Shown: positions 1-7,834 of the stretch, one piece after another
Layout: each line of letters starts with the position of its first letter
How positions within the stretch are numbered: position 1 is the stretch's first letter
Notes under the pieces: model-generated
Databases searched by the model: none
Told to the model about the DNA's origin: nothing
Seen by the model: only the letters and a program-made list of their open reading frames with translations
NCBI GenBank assembly: GCA_017469335.1
Contig: JAFUGP010000091.1
Span: 1-33,661, forward strand
Direction: 5' to 3'
Source: Succinivibrio sp.
GTDB taxonomy: Bacteria; Pseudomonadota; Gammaproteobacteria; Enterobacterales; Succinivibrionaceae
Length of the DNA: 33,661 nt
Program-made: the position numbers and the translations under genes

Positions 1-507
1 CGCCGACTTGCTGGTGATGATGCCCTCGGCACCTGAGATACCCTTGGTCTTGATGTTGATGTTCTTTTCGCCTTTGCCCTCCACGGTACCGTTATTGTCC
101 AGAGTACCCAGCAGGGTAAAGGTATCGGCAGCGGAGGCGGCAAGTTTGATAGTTCCGGTATTGGTGACGTTGGTCAGGGTGTTGCCAACTACCTTGAATT
201 TAACTGTGCCGGCGTTGGTCAGATTTCCTGCCGCAGTCGCGTTTGCGGTTATCACCTTACTAGCTGTAAGGGTGCCTCCTGCATTCACAGTAACGGAGCC
301 GCCCGTACCGATAGCACTTACCGTACTCACAGATGAAGTGGCAGTGATGGGGCTGCCTGCGGCCGCATCAGCCCAGGTGGCAGCCACCGTAATCTGGTCC
401 GGCATGGCCACCTGCGCCGGGATGGAGACCACGGCCGCGGCTGCTGCCGCCAGAGCGCCTTTGAGGTAGGCGTTTTTATAGATTGCGCGATAATGCGCCA
501 GTAACAT
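1..507 (-). CDS. Exported repetitive surface protein, N-terminal part (runs off left edge)
   Basis: The minus strand is open from an ATG at 507 to base 1 with no stop (169 codons), so only the N-terminus is present. An in-frame upstream ATG at 537 would add ten residues; neither start has a clear ribosome binding site. The N-terminus has a basic stretch (YKNAYLKG) and a hydrophobic alanine-rich run ending in SIPAQVAM, which looks like a signal peptide. After it the chain is rich in T, G, N, A and V with repeats such as NLTNAGTVKF, NVTNTGTIKL and TLDNNGTVEG. Such T/N/G repeats are typical of beta-helical passenger domains of autotransporters and other adhesins; this is an inference from composition, not a family match. 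The lysine-rich GKGEKNINIKTK stretch near the edge fits a surface protein. Frames on the opposite strand here are shadows. Confidence 0.6.
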   Translation of the reverse strand, partial: MLLAHYRAIYKNAYLKGALAAAAAAVVSIPAQVAMPDQITVAATWADAAAGSPITATSSVSTVSAIGTGGSVTVNAGGTLTASKVITANATAAGNLTNAGTVKFKVVGNTLTNVTNTGTIKLAASAADTFTLLGTLDNNGTVEGKGEKNINIKTKGISGAEGIITSKSA

Positions 508-563
508 GGTCAGAGCTGACCTTGTCAACTTTATCATATGTAAAATCCCATATAGGGAGCACC

Positions 564-835
564 GTGCGCCCCGGATTGTAAGAGTGGACGTGCGGATGCT
601 CCGTAAGTTGTATGTCCAAACGGGGTTTGGACTCCCGAACAGTTCATGGCTAAGCCAAGGCTGCTCACACGGAGAGCTACGGAGCCCTCCGTGTCAGAAA
701 CCTCGGAGAGGACGGTGTTGTACTCACCGTGAATGCAGAGGGATAGGGAGATTAAGCCGCTATAAAGGAGAGTGGTCGCCCGGTAAAGGCTTATGAGAGC
801 ACAGCCATGATTGAGGAAAGAACTCTGAGCCTGAG
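564..835 (+). mobile_element. Possible truncated group II intron (5' domain I-like segment)
   Basis: The segment starts with GTGCGCC, matching the GUGYG 5' end of group II introns, and is followed by closely packed hairpins: GTCCAAAC/GTTTGGAC (8 bp, loop GGG), ACACGGAG/CTCCGTGT (8 bp) and ACGGTG/CACCGT. Phrases such as GAGCTACGGAGCCCTCCGTG and GTCAGAAACCTCGGAGAGGA resemble bacterial group II intron domain I as I remember it. There is no reverse transcriptase ORF and no domain V, so this would be a remnant. The right boundary is a guess. It could instead be another structured RNA. Confidence 0.33.
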
Positions 836-1335
836 ACCTTTTGCTAAACCTGCTTGCCTTCTCCTGAAAAAACGCGGCCTGCCTGTGACCGAAGGGGAGG
901 GTCACAGGCTGCCGCTCAAGGGACTTCATATGATGTTGTAAAACGATATTATGCTCTGTCATGCCTTAGAGAGACTCACTCTTTCAACCCGTATAGTTGC
1001 TTAAACCCTGAAAAAAACCCGTTGCCGTGACAGCAGAGCAAGTCTCCTGTACGGCATACGGGATCCAACATATGATTTAAGCTTTTGTCCCCCAAGAGAG
1101 TCTGACTAAAGAAAAAGCCAGACAGATGCGGCCGGAGGACAGACCGCATATCCGTAAATAAAAGTCGAAGGGAGGTTGAAGGGAGCAGCAATAAGGCACA
1201 GGTACGGCAAAAGAACAGCCGCACAGAAAATCTATGCACTAAAAGCAGTTTTGCAATAATGAGGGATAGGGATGAGAAAAGAGAATAAAGGACAGCAGTA
1301 ACCGTCCGCCCCAGACTAGAAACTAATCTTCTAAC

Positions 1336-1344
1336 GGGGGGGGG
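1336..1344 (+). repeat. Homopolymeric G9 tract (orphan)
   Basis: Nine consecutive Gs followed by TAA, about 330 bases upstream of the formyltransferase start. No ORF of substance crosses it, so it may be a remnant contingency tract, or it may act on transcript structure. Similar tracts at 1747, 12659, 16402 and 30935 show that this replicon accumulates such repeats. Confidence 0.85.
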
Positions 1345-1675
1345 TAACTACTTGAAAGTTAAAGAAAAAATGCATTTATTCTCCACAGTGCGGCTAAAGG
1401 ATGCCGCTTCATCCCACCTGCGATTATACACTGCAAAACGATGATGCGGTGATTTTATTTCAGAGCTTTTGGCTGGAGAGATCATGCAGCATGGGTAAGA
1501 CCACAGCAATGCAAGCCGAAGTCGGAAAGGAGAGCCAACCTGAGAGCACTGCCCTGATGCACTCAAGACTTGAATACAAGCTCCGGCTCACCTTTGGTGC
1601 CCACGGTCGTTGTAAAATGAGTAAAGTTGCAGATAGACGATGACCGAGACCGGTCAAATCAAAGAGGCATACAAA

Positions 1676-2463
1676 ATGAAAATGATTTTCATGGGGCGCA
1701 AGAAATACGCCGCTGACTTATTGCAATGGACTTTCGAAAAGTTGGCGGGGGGGGGGTAGAGATACCTTTTATCTGTACTGACAGTCACTTTCCTGACTCA
1801 CCCACCACCCAGATGGCACTCAAACTGGGCATCCCGGTGGTATCCATGGAGCGGGCCGAGGAGTATGTCAGCACTCACCCCGGCGAAATTGACCTGGTTG
1901 TCTCCTACCTTTACTGGCGCAAAATCCGCCGCCCTCTCATTGAAGGTCCTAAACTTGGCTGCATCAACTTTCATCCGGCTATTCTGCCTGACTGGCGCGG
2001 CTGCGCGGGCTACAACATCGCAATTTTAAAGAAGCTCAAGGAGTGGGGCGCCACGGCACATTATGTCGAGGAGACAATCGACACCGGCCCCATCATCCGT
2101 GTGTTCAAATTCAACTTCGATTACCGGCTGGAGACGGCGCAGTCACTGGAGCGCAAAACCCAGGAAGCGCAGGTTGAACTGTACAAGAGCGTGATGCTCG
2201 ACATCATGGAACACGGCCGGCTTGACAGCGTGCCGCAGAACAAAGATGAGGGCGTGTACATCTCCAGACAGCAGATGCTGGACCTGATGAAGATTGACCT
2301 CAATGACGCGGCCACCCTGGAGGATTTGGACCTGAAAATCCGTGCCTGCTGGTTTCCGCCGTACAGCGGCGCCGGCTTTGAGCTCAACGGCAAGTTCTAT
2401 ACGCTGGTCAACGATGAGATTTTAAGGACCCTGCAGCCTGCGGATACCACGGCGCAGCTATAG
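1676..2463 (+). CDS. Sugar N-formyltransferase, phase-variable, OFF in this sequence
   Basis: The product belongs to the methionyl-tRNA/sugar formyltransferase fold, which moves a formyl group from 10-formyl-tetrahydrofolate to an amine. The native N-terminus MKMIFMGRKKYAADL, starting at 1676 behind AGAGG, matches the family start, but reading runs through the G10 tract (1747-1756) into TAG at 1757. Adding one G (or losing two) joins it to the downstream frame and gives a 262-residue protein. In that numbering the catalytic Asn98 and His100 (NFHP) and Asp136 (IDTGPII) are all present. As sequenced, translation from ATG 1726 would give 245 residues lacking the start of the nucleotide-type fold. 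The gene faces the nonulosonate cluster, so formylation of an amino sugar on the flagellin glycan is the likely role. Family sure; substrate inferred. Confidence 0.85.
1747..1756 (+). repeat. G10 contingency tract inside formyltransferase gene
   Basis: Ten Gs at codons 24-27 of the native frame. With ten, the frame from ATG 1676 ends at TAG 1757; with eleven or eight it is open to the stop at 2461-2463. This is the standard layout of slipped-strand phase variation. The TAG directly after the tract makes the OFF state a clean early stop. Confidence 0.88.
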
Positions 2464-2575
2464 GGGATTTGAGAGCAGCAGTCACAGCGGGCATCACCCG
2501 GCTTCATGTCAGCGACAGCGCTCTTAATCCCCCAAGCAGCAGACAGACGCCCAACATCCTCCGGCGCACCTGTCG

Positions 2576-3784
2576 TTAAACACCATCCGGCTCAGGCAGG
2601 TTGGCAAGCTTAGGCGAGCTGGGCAGATTAATGAGCCGTGAGGAGATGTCTTCGGCTACCGGGCAGGGCATGCGCGGGCAGTCTTTGAACATGGGCAGCG
2701 AGGACATGAGATCCCACACCGGACGCGATCCGATGCCGTTCTCGTTGAGCGCGGTGATGATGTCATCGCGCAGCTCTGCGCAGCTGCGGTCAAGCAAAAT
2801 GGCGTTGAGCCAGTAATTGCTCTTACAGTAAGGCGGCTCCTTTACAAAGGAAAAGCCCGCAACCTTCCGGAACAGTCTTTCGTAGCGGGCGGCGACAATG
2901 CGCTTTAAAGTGAGTTTGCGCTCTAGCTGTTCTAACTGGGCGCAGCCTAAGGCGGCGTTGAGGTTGGGCATGCGGTAGTTGTAGCCGATGTGATCATGCC
3001 GGAAGCGAAAAGCGTGCGGTACTTTGGCCTGGGTGGTCAGATGCTTGATCAAGGCCCCCAATTCCTCATCGTTGGTGAGCACGGCCCCGCCGCCGCCGGT
3101 GGTGATGGTCTTGTTGCCGTTGAAGCTCAGGGCAGCGACTTTGCCGAAATTGCCGCAGTGTCTGCCGTGGTAAAAACTGCCGATGGCCTCGGCGGCATCC
3201 TCGATGAGCGTGAGATGACAGCGCTCGCACAGCGCACTCAAAGCCTCCATGTCACAGGGATGCCCGAAGGTATGCATGGGCACCAAGGCACTTATCCTCC
3301 GCCCCGTGATCTTATTGATAAGCCCCTCAGGCCTGAGCGCGGCAATCTCCTTTAAATAATCATCAAGAGCGGCGGCGTCCACGCCCAAAGAGGTCGATTC
3401 ACAGTCCACCAGGTGGGGAATGGCCCCTAAGTAAGTTACGGCATTGGCGGTGGCGACAAAGGTAAGATCGGGGATAAGCACCTCATCATCACGCTTTACG
3501 CCGCAGGCGAGCAGCGAGATATGCAGTGAGGCGGTGCCGTTGGAGACGGCCACGGCACGTTTGACGCCGCAGAAGGCGGCCAGATCGCGCTCAAAGCGAT
3601 CCACGTAGCTGCCCACCGAGGACACCCAGCCGGTTTTGATGCAGTCATCCACGTATTCAAGCTCATGTCCCTCAAACTCCGGAGCATGCAGGGGATAGGG
3701 ACCCCCACTTTCAGGCAGCATCTCTCGCAGAGCGGAGATGAGAGTGTGGGAGAGCCGGGGCAGGTCAGAGGCGGTACCGGACAT
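2576..3784 (-). CDS. legC: LegC-like PLP-dependent sugar aminotransferase (DegT/DnrJ/EryC1 family)
   Basis: This enzyme would transfer an amino group from glutamate to the 4-keto sugar made by the neighbouring dehydratase, giving a 4-amino-4,6-dideoxy sugar nucleotide. The start is placed at 3784 (MSGTASDL, 402 residues) because AAAGGAA lies 8 bases upstream. A longer reading from 3859 adds an arginine-rich stretch foreign to the family. The PLP-binding lysine is Lys225 in FNGNKTITTGGGG, a signature close to the LegC branch, and Asp196 in LIEDAAEAIG would hold the pyridine nitrogen. SNGTASLH near residue 81 is the phosphate-binding turn. It is the last gene of the minus-strand glycan cluster, 120 bases after the dehydratase stop, and convergent with the formyltransferase. 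Confidence 0.88.
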   Translation of the reverse strand: MSGTASDLPRLSHTLISALREMLPESGGPYPLHAPEFEGHELEYVDDCIKTGWVSSVGSYVDRFERDLAAFCGVKRAVAVSNGTASLHISLLACGVKRDDEVLIPDLTFVATANAVTYLGAIPHLVDCESTSLGVDAAALDDYLKEIAALRPEGLINKITGRRISALVPMHTFGHPCDMEALSALCERCHLTLIEDAAEAIGSFYHGRHCGNFGKVAALSFNGNKTITTGGGGAVLTNDEELGALIKHLTTQAKVPHAFRFRHDHIGYNYRMPNLNAALGCAQLEQLERKLTLKRIVAARYERLFRKVAGFSFVKEPPYCKSNYWLNAILLDRSCAELRDDIITALNENGIGSRPVWDLMSSLPMFKDCPRMPCPVAEDISSRLINLPSSPKLANLPEPDGV

Positions 3785-3904
3785 GGTATTATTCCTTTTG
3801 AAGTTCCGTTTTGTAGTGCGTTGAGCGCGGGGCCTGACGCCCCGTCTGACATTCATCAATCAATAAATCTGCCAGTCAATACGTCAGGCATGACGATCGG
3901 GCGG

Positions 3905-4915
3905 TTAAATATTATAAATGCCCGTCTTGTAGCGGCCCAGATTCTCAGGCTGAGTAAACCACTGAACGGTGCGCTCAAGACCGGCCTTAAAGCCGTCCAG
4001 ACCGCCAAAGCGCGGACGCCAGTCCAAAAGACGCGCGGCCTTGGCGTTATCCGAGAGCAGGCGTTCCACTTCACTTTTTTGCGGCCGCAGACGCTCCTCA
4101 TCACACTCAATGTTTACCTCGCGGCCCATCACGGCGGCGATGGTGCGGGCCGTCTCCCCGATGGAGATCTCAAAGCCGCAGCCTAAATTCACCACCTCAC
4201 CCAAGGCCTTGGTACCGTGAGTTAAGGCGGCCACGAAGCCTGAGACCGTATCCTCAACGAAGCTGAAATCACGGGTTGGCCGGGTGGCACCTAATTTGAT
4301 GCTCGTGGCGCCTTTGGCAAGTTGGGTGATGATGGTGGGGATCACGGCACGGGCCGACTGCCGGGGGCCGTAGGTGTTGAAGGGCCGTAGCACCATTACC
4401 GGCAGTTCAAAGGAGCGATAGAAGGACAGGGCAAGCTGATCGGCGGCTATCTTGGTGGCGGCATAGGGCGACTGCGCGTTTAAGGGGTGGCTCTCGGAGA
4501 TGGGTACGCTCTGCGCGGTGCCGTAAACCTCGGAGGTGGAGGTCTGTACCACCAGACTCACCCCCAGATCTCGGGCAGCCTGCAATACGTTCAAGGCGCC
4601 GTTGACATTGGTGGATACGTAGGTGTCAGGGGAGTGATAAGAGTAGGGAATGGCGATTAAGGCCGCCAGATTCAATACGGCATCACAGCCTTTGAGGGCG
4701 GTTTTCACGCCGTGGGGATCGCGGATATCGCCGGCAAAAAATTCCAGATTGTCGGTGATCTCGCGGGGGCTCTCATCAAGCCAGCCGCGGGAGTTAAAGG
4801 AGTTATAAAGCACAAAGGCCCGCACCGGGTAGCCCAGGCGCACCAGGGTCTCGGTTAAATGAGAGCCGATAAAACCGTCGGCGCCGGTTACCAGTACTTT
4901 AGGCAGATTGCTCAC
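3905..4915 (-). CDS. legB: LegB-like NAD-dependent sugar-nucleotide 4,6-dehydratase (extended SDR)
   Basis: A 336-residue extended SDR. The N-terminal GADGFIGSH (residues 11-19) is the NAD-binding glycine motif. STSEVYG (126-132) supplies the catalytic Thr/Ser-Glu pair typical of dehydratases, and Tyr151-x3-Lys155 (YAATK) is the catalytic dyad. Substrate contacts such as RPFNTYGPRQ follow. The start is a GTG with AAGGAG 8 bases upstream. In legionaminate biosynthesis LegB removes water from a GlcNAc nucleotide (GDP-GlcNAc in the Campylobacter route) to give the 4-keto-6-deoxy intermediate used by LegC, which is the next gene. Both the pairing and the motif suit that role; the nucleotide carrier is inferred from the PtmE-like gene in the cluster. 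Confidence 0.87.
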   Translation of the reverse strand: MSNLPKVLVTGADGFIGSHLTETLVRLGYPVRAFVLYNSFNSRGWLDESPREITDNLEFFAGDIRDPHGVKTALKGCDAVLNLAALIAIPYSYHSPDTYVSTNVNGALNVLQAARDLGVSLVVQTSTSEVYGTAQSVPISESHPLNAQSPYAATKIAADQLALSFYRSFELPVMVLRPFNTYGPRQSARAVIPTIITQLAKGATSIKLGATRPTRDFSFVEDTVSGFVAALTHGTKALGEVVNLGCGFEISIGETARTIAAVMGREVNIECDEERLRPQKSEVERLLSDNAKAARLLDWRPRFGGLDGFKAGLERTVQWFTQPENLGRYKTGIYNI

Positions 4916-5026
4916 AGCTTATGCTCCTTGGGGCGTAGTTTGGATCTCAGGATCCCGCCTGGCAGGCAGGGAAGATGAGAGCTGCTATTAACTTCAAGAT
5001 TTCAGGTCCAGGGTGTGGGGGATGTT

Positions 5027-5776
5027 TCAGGTCAAATGCTTTTCCATAAAGGCAAAGCGTCCGGTGGTAAAAAGATGAGCGGCAATAACCTGCATCAGCT
5101 CAAAATCCTCCGGCCGGTCGAGATCAAGCACGGCAGTATCGGGCATCTCGATGAAATCCTGCGTGGCAGAGGCGAAAGTGCGCTCACTTTCAAGATAATC
5201 CGGGCGGTAGATGTAAAGTGAGGCGTTCATGTCATAAACCTCCGGAGTCTGCTGGCGGGCTACCAGATTAGAGCCGGACACCACCAGCCCCACCGTGCCG
5301 TCAGGGCGGCGCATTACCTGATTGAAATAGGGATTGCGCCGGGCGGAGGTGACGGAATAGACCACATCAAACACGCCGCTTTGAGCCTTGGCGATCAGGC
5401 GCTCCACATCATCGGGGGTACGCAGCGGTGAGGTGAGATCGAGGTCGAGTAAAAAATCATAGGACTGGCCGCTTTTTTTAACCATCTTGCGCAGCGTGTC
5501 GGCTATGACATCGCGCTTGGCCACCAGATCTCCTGCAAGCTCCTCGGTACGCGGGATCTGGGTGTAAGGCAGGCCGAACTTATCGCACTGCTCAAAGAGC
5601 AACTGGCTGTCGGTGTTAACGGCCAGATCCCAGTCAAGCGCGGGATGGTTTTCTATAAAGTCCTTGATGACCGCCAGGGTATAAAAGGCCAGCGGTCTGC
5701 CTAAAAACAAACTGACATTCTTGTTTTTGATGCCCTTGGAGCCGGCACGGGCACAGATGGTAAATAACAGTCTCAT
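5027..5776 (-). CDS. legF: CMP-nonulosonate (CMP-legionaminate-type) synthetase
   Basis: A 249-residue CMP-sugar cytidylyltransferase that activates a nonulosonic acid with CTP, releasing pyrophosphate. The N-terminal ICARAGSKGIKNKN (residues 7-20) is the CTP-binding signature of the NeuA/LegF/PtmB/PseF family, and DLDLTSPLRTPDDV is the conserved mid-region motif. The length fits the short single-domain form. It follows the second oxidoreductase by 16 bases, so both are probably on one transcript. The clustering with NeuB, LegB and LegC homologues favours LegF/PtmB rather than NeuA. The exact sugar (legionaminic acid or a differently acylated derivative) cannot be read from sequence. Confidence 0.87.
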   Translation of the reverse strand: MRLLFTICARAGSKGIKNKNVSLFLGRPLAFYTLAVIKDFIENHPALDWDLAVNTDSQLLFEQCDKFGLPYTQIPRTEELAGDLVAKRDVIADTLRKMVKKSGQSYDFLLDLDLTSPLRTPDDVERLIAKAQSGVFDVVYSVTSARRNPYFNQVMRRPDGTVGLVVSGSNLVARQQTPEVYDMNASLYIYRPDYLESERTFASATQDFIEMPDTAVLDLDRPEDFELMQVIAAHLFTTGRFAFMEKHLT

Positions 5777-5792
5777 AGCTCTCTTGATGCTC

Positions 5793-6815
5793 TTACTGGT
5801 GCGGGCTCTGCCCGGTTGGAGAATTGTCTGTGGCCGCGGCGCAGGCGCAGTCAGGATCCGGGCCTGAGCACGCTGCCTCTGCCTTAAGCGGGCGGCCTAA
5901 AGTCAGCCTCAGCACCTCAAGGGCGAGCTCAGGCGGATTGGCGTTGGGCAGGCCGGGTTTTAAACTTAAAAAGTACTCAAGCTCGGCGCGCTGACTGACA
6001 TCACGATCTTCTTTGACGCTTATCACCGTACCGTCGCTATGTTGGATCTCACCGGTGATGAAATCGCCTCTTACCACTTCACTGTCGGTATAGAGCTCCA
6101 GCTCGCGGCGGGCGCGGCGTCCGAAATAATCCAAATGCAGGCTTACGAGCTTATCGGCATAACGGGCAATATAGACCGCGCAATCCTCGGTGTCTATGTC
6201 AAGGTCAGAGAGTTTGGCCCTATAGGATTTCAGATCAAGCGGCATACCGAACAGCCAGGTGAGGTAGTCCCACTCATGGATGAGATCCAGGGCCACACCG
6301 CCGCCTAATTCCTTACGGGCGCTGTAACTTTGCCGGTAATCGCTCTGCGGCCGCCAGGCGGGGAGATAGCTTGAGCAGATGGCGCGGGCGGCGATCACCC
6401 GATGCGAGGAGACATACTCCTGCATCCGGCGCAGCAGCGCAGTGTAACGCAGGGGGCAGGCGGTATAGACCACCTTGTCCTTAAGATCCGGCAGAGTAAA
6501 ATCCGGCAGCTCAAATAAGGGCTTTTCCACGAAAAAACAAGGGGCACAGGGCAGCAGTCTGAGCAGAGTTTTGTAGTGATAGGAGGTGGGATTGGTGATA
6601 AATATATGCGTAAAATCCCGCGGCAGTTCATCATAGGAGCTAAACTGCCCGTCCAGAGCCGCCTCTGCCTCCGACGGCAGCTCACGCAACGGCAGCGAGC
6701 GCAGCGCGTAAATGCTGCCGGTATCGTCTCTGCGCTTTAGTATCTCCCGGAGGTTTCTTAAGTGCCGCTGCCCTATGGAGCCTAAGCCCACAAAGAGGAT
6801 CTTCAGCTTACTCAT
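5793..6815 (-). CDS. Gfo/Idh/MocA family NAD(P)-dependent oxidoreductase, second of a pair
   Basis: A 340-residue protein with an N-terminal Rossmann fold (GLGSIGQRHL, residues 10-19), TNPTSYH before strand 5 and the catalytic-type motif FFVEKPL (EKP at 97-99), followed by the alpha/beta substrate domain. The C-terminus is a short A/P/D/C-rich tail that the family does not need. The ATG overlaps the TGA of the first oxidoreductase by four bases (ATGA), so the two are translationally coupled. In Campylobacter, PtmF with PtmA was linked to an early amino-sugar step feeding GDP-GlcNAc; a comparable role here is an inference from the PtmE-like neighbour. Keto-sugar oxidoreduction is the general family role. 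Confidence 0.8.
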   Translation of the reverse strand: MSKLKILFVGLGSIGQRHLRNLREILKRRDDTGSIYALRSLPLRELPSEAEAALDGQFSSYDELPRDFTHIFITNPTSYHYKTLLRLLPCAPCFFVEKPLFELPDFTLPDLKDKVVYTACPLRYTALLRRMQEYVSSHRVIAARAICSSYLPAWRPQSDYRQSYSARKELGGGVALDLIHEWDYLTWLFGMPLDLKSYRAKLSDLDIDTEDCAVYIARYADKLVSLHLDYFGRRARRELELYTDSEVVRGDFITGEIQHSDGTVISVKEDRDVSQRAELEYFLSLKPGLPNANPPELALEVLRLTLGRPLKAEAACSGPDPDCACAAATDNSPTGQSPHQ

Positions 6816-7834
6816 GAGAGACCCTCTGTACCATCATTGCACTCGGCACCGGTTACACCCTCAATTTCATCTATCAGGGCAAGGGTTTTGACATCATCCT
6901 GCCAGTCATAGCGGGGCGTGCCTGTGCCAGCGATGCAGGAGATAAACGTTTCCAGCTCTGTTTTGTAGGCGTTCTCGATGATGTTGGGGGCATAGCCCTC
7001 CTTATGTTCGATATCCTCGCTTTCGGGATAAAGATCAATACGCACCAGTCCTTTGCCGTGCTCGTTTGCGGCATACAGCCCCTGCGGCGTGCCGTCCCAG
7101 CGTATATACAGACCCTCGCCGAAGATCTCCAGATTGAAGGCGGCGGGGCGGGAGAGCACCTCACAGACGAAACTGCCCTGAGTGCCGCTGTCATGCTCTA
7201 ACGTGAGATGATAGACATCGTCAAAATCAAGGCCCAGCACGGAGGCCTGACGATGGGCGCTGTGCGCCTCGTCTATCTCCCCGAAGGTTTTGATCAGCCA
7301 GGGCAGCTGGATGGCCAAGATCTCCCGGCAGCCGTTGGTACGACGCTTGCTGATGAAAAAGTCGTTGAGCTGATCCCAGGGGTGCCAGTCGGGCAGGTAC
7401 TGTCCCACATGCAAGAGGTAATCGGGACGGCGCTGCACCTGACTTACCTGCCTTCTAATCCAGCTTATCTCTCTGCGGTATAAAAGTGTGGAAGACAGAA
7501 AGAGCACTTTGTTGCGGGCCGCGGCCAGGGCAAGGTTCTCGGTGTAGCCGCTGTTTACTAAATTAAGCTCGGAAAAAACGTGCAAACCTGCCTCCAGGCC
7601 CTCTCCGATAATGGCGGCGTGGGTAAGCGGCGGGGTGCACACGCAAAGTGCCTCAGGCTGCACTTCCTGAATGGCCTCATGAAGCGAGGGGAAAGTCTGC
7701 AATTTGAGCTCAGCTGCCACCTCGGCGCGGCGCTCGTCCTTGGCCTCAATGCCGTAGACCTCATGACCTAAGGAGCGCAACAGCCTGAGACGGCGTTTGC
7801 CCATGGAGCCTAAGCCTGCAATCAGCACCTTCAT
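6812..7834 (-). CDS. Gfo/Idh/MocA family oxidoreductase, first of a pair, atypical active-site motif
   Basis: A 340-residue Rossmann protein with GLGSMGKRRL (residues 7-16) and VCTPPLTHA (65-73) typical of the family. Where family members carry EKP, this one reads FSELNL (Glu89-Leu90-Asn91), so the usual catalytic lysine is absent. It may use another residue, or it may have become a partner of the coupled second oxidoreductase, which keeps EKP. Start ATG at 7834 overlaps the TGA of the upstream nucleotidyltransferase by four bases, with GGAG just upstream. The tight coupling of nucleotidyltransferase and both oxidoreductases suggests one biosynthetic unit. Confidence 0.78.
   Translation of the reverse strand: MKVLIAGLGSMGKRRLRLLRSLGHEVYGIEAKDERRAEVAAELKLQTFPSLHEAIQEVQPEALCVCTPPLTHAAIIGEGLEAGLHVFSELNLVNSGYTENLALAAARNKVLFLSSTLLYRREISWIRRQVSQVQRRPDYLLHVGQYLPDWHPWDQLNDFFISKRRTNGCREILAIQLPWLIKTFGEIDEAHSAHRQASVLGLDFDDVYHLTLEHDSGTQGSFVCEVLSRPAAFNLEIFGEGLYIRWDGTPQGLYAANEHGKGLVRIDLYPESEDIEHKEGYAPNIIENAYKTELETFISCIAGTGTPRYDWQDDVKTLALIDEIEGVTGAECNDGTEGLS

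Larger units (their letters stand above)
508..1675. other. Intergenic region, about 1.2 kb, no convincing gene
   Basis: This stretch separates the minus-strand surface protein from the plus-strand formyltransferase. It has only short ORFs without recognisable domains or good ribosome binding sites. The first 300 bases are dense in stem-loops and may be a group II intron remnant (see separate entry). A nine-G tract lies at 1336-1344. The last bases carry AGAGG at 1663-1667, which can serve as ribosome binding site for the ATG at 1676. I see nothing else that I can name. Confidence 0.5.

Noticed and set aside
8..469. Plus-strand 153-residue ORF
   Set aside because: It is antisense to the minus-strand surface protein, whose signal peptide and repeats are better supported.
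1401..1643. 80-residue plus-strand ORF upstream of the formyltransferase
   Set aside because: No ribosome binding site, no domain, and overlapping ORFs in other frames of equal quality.
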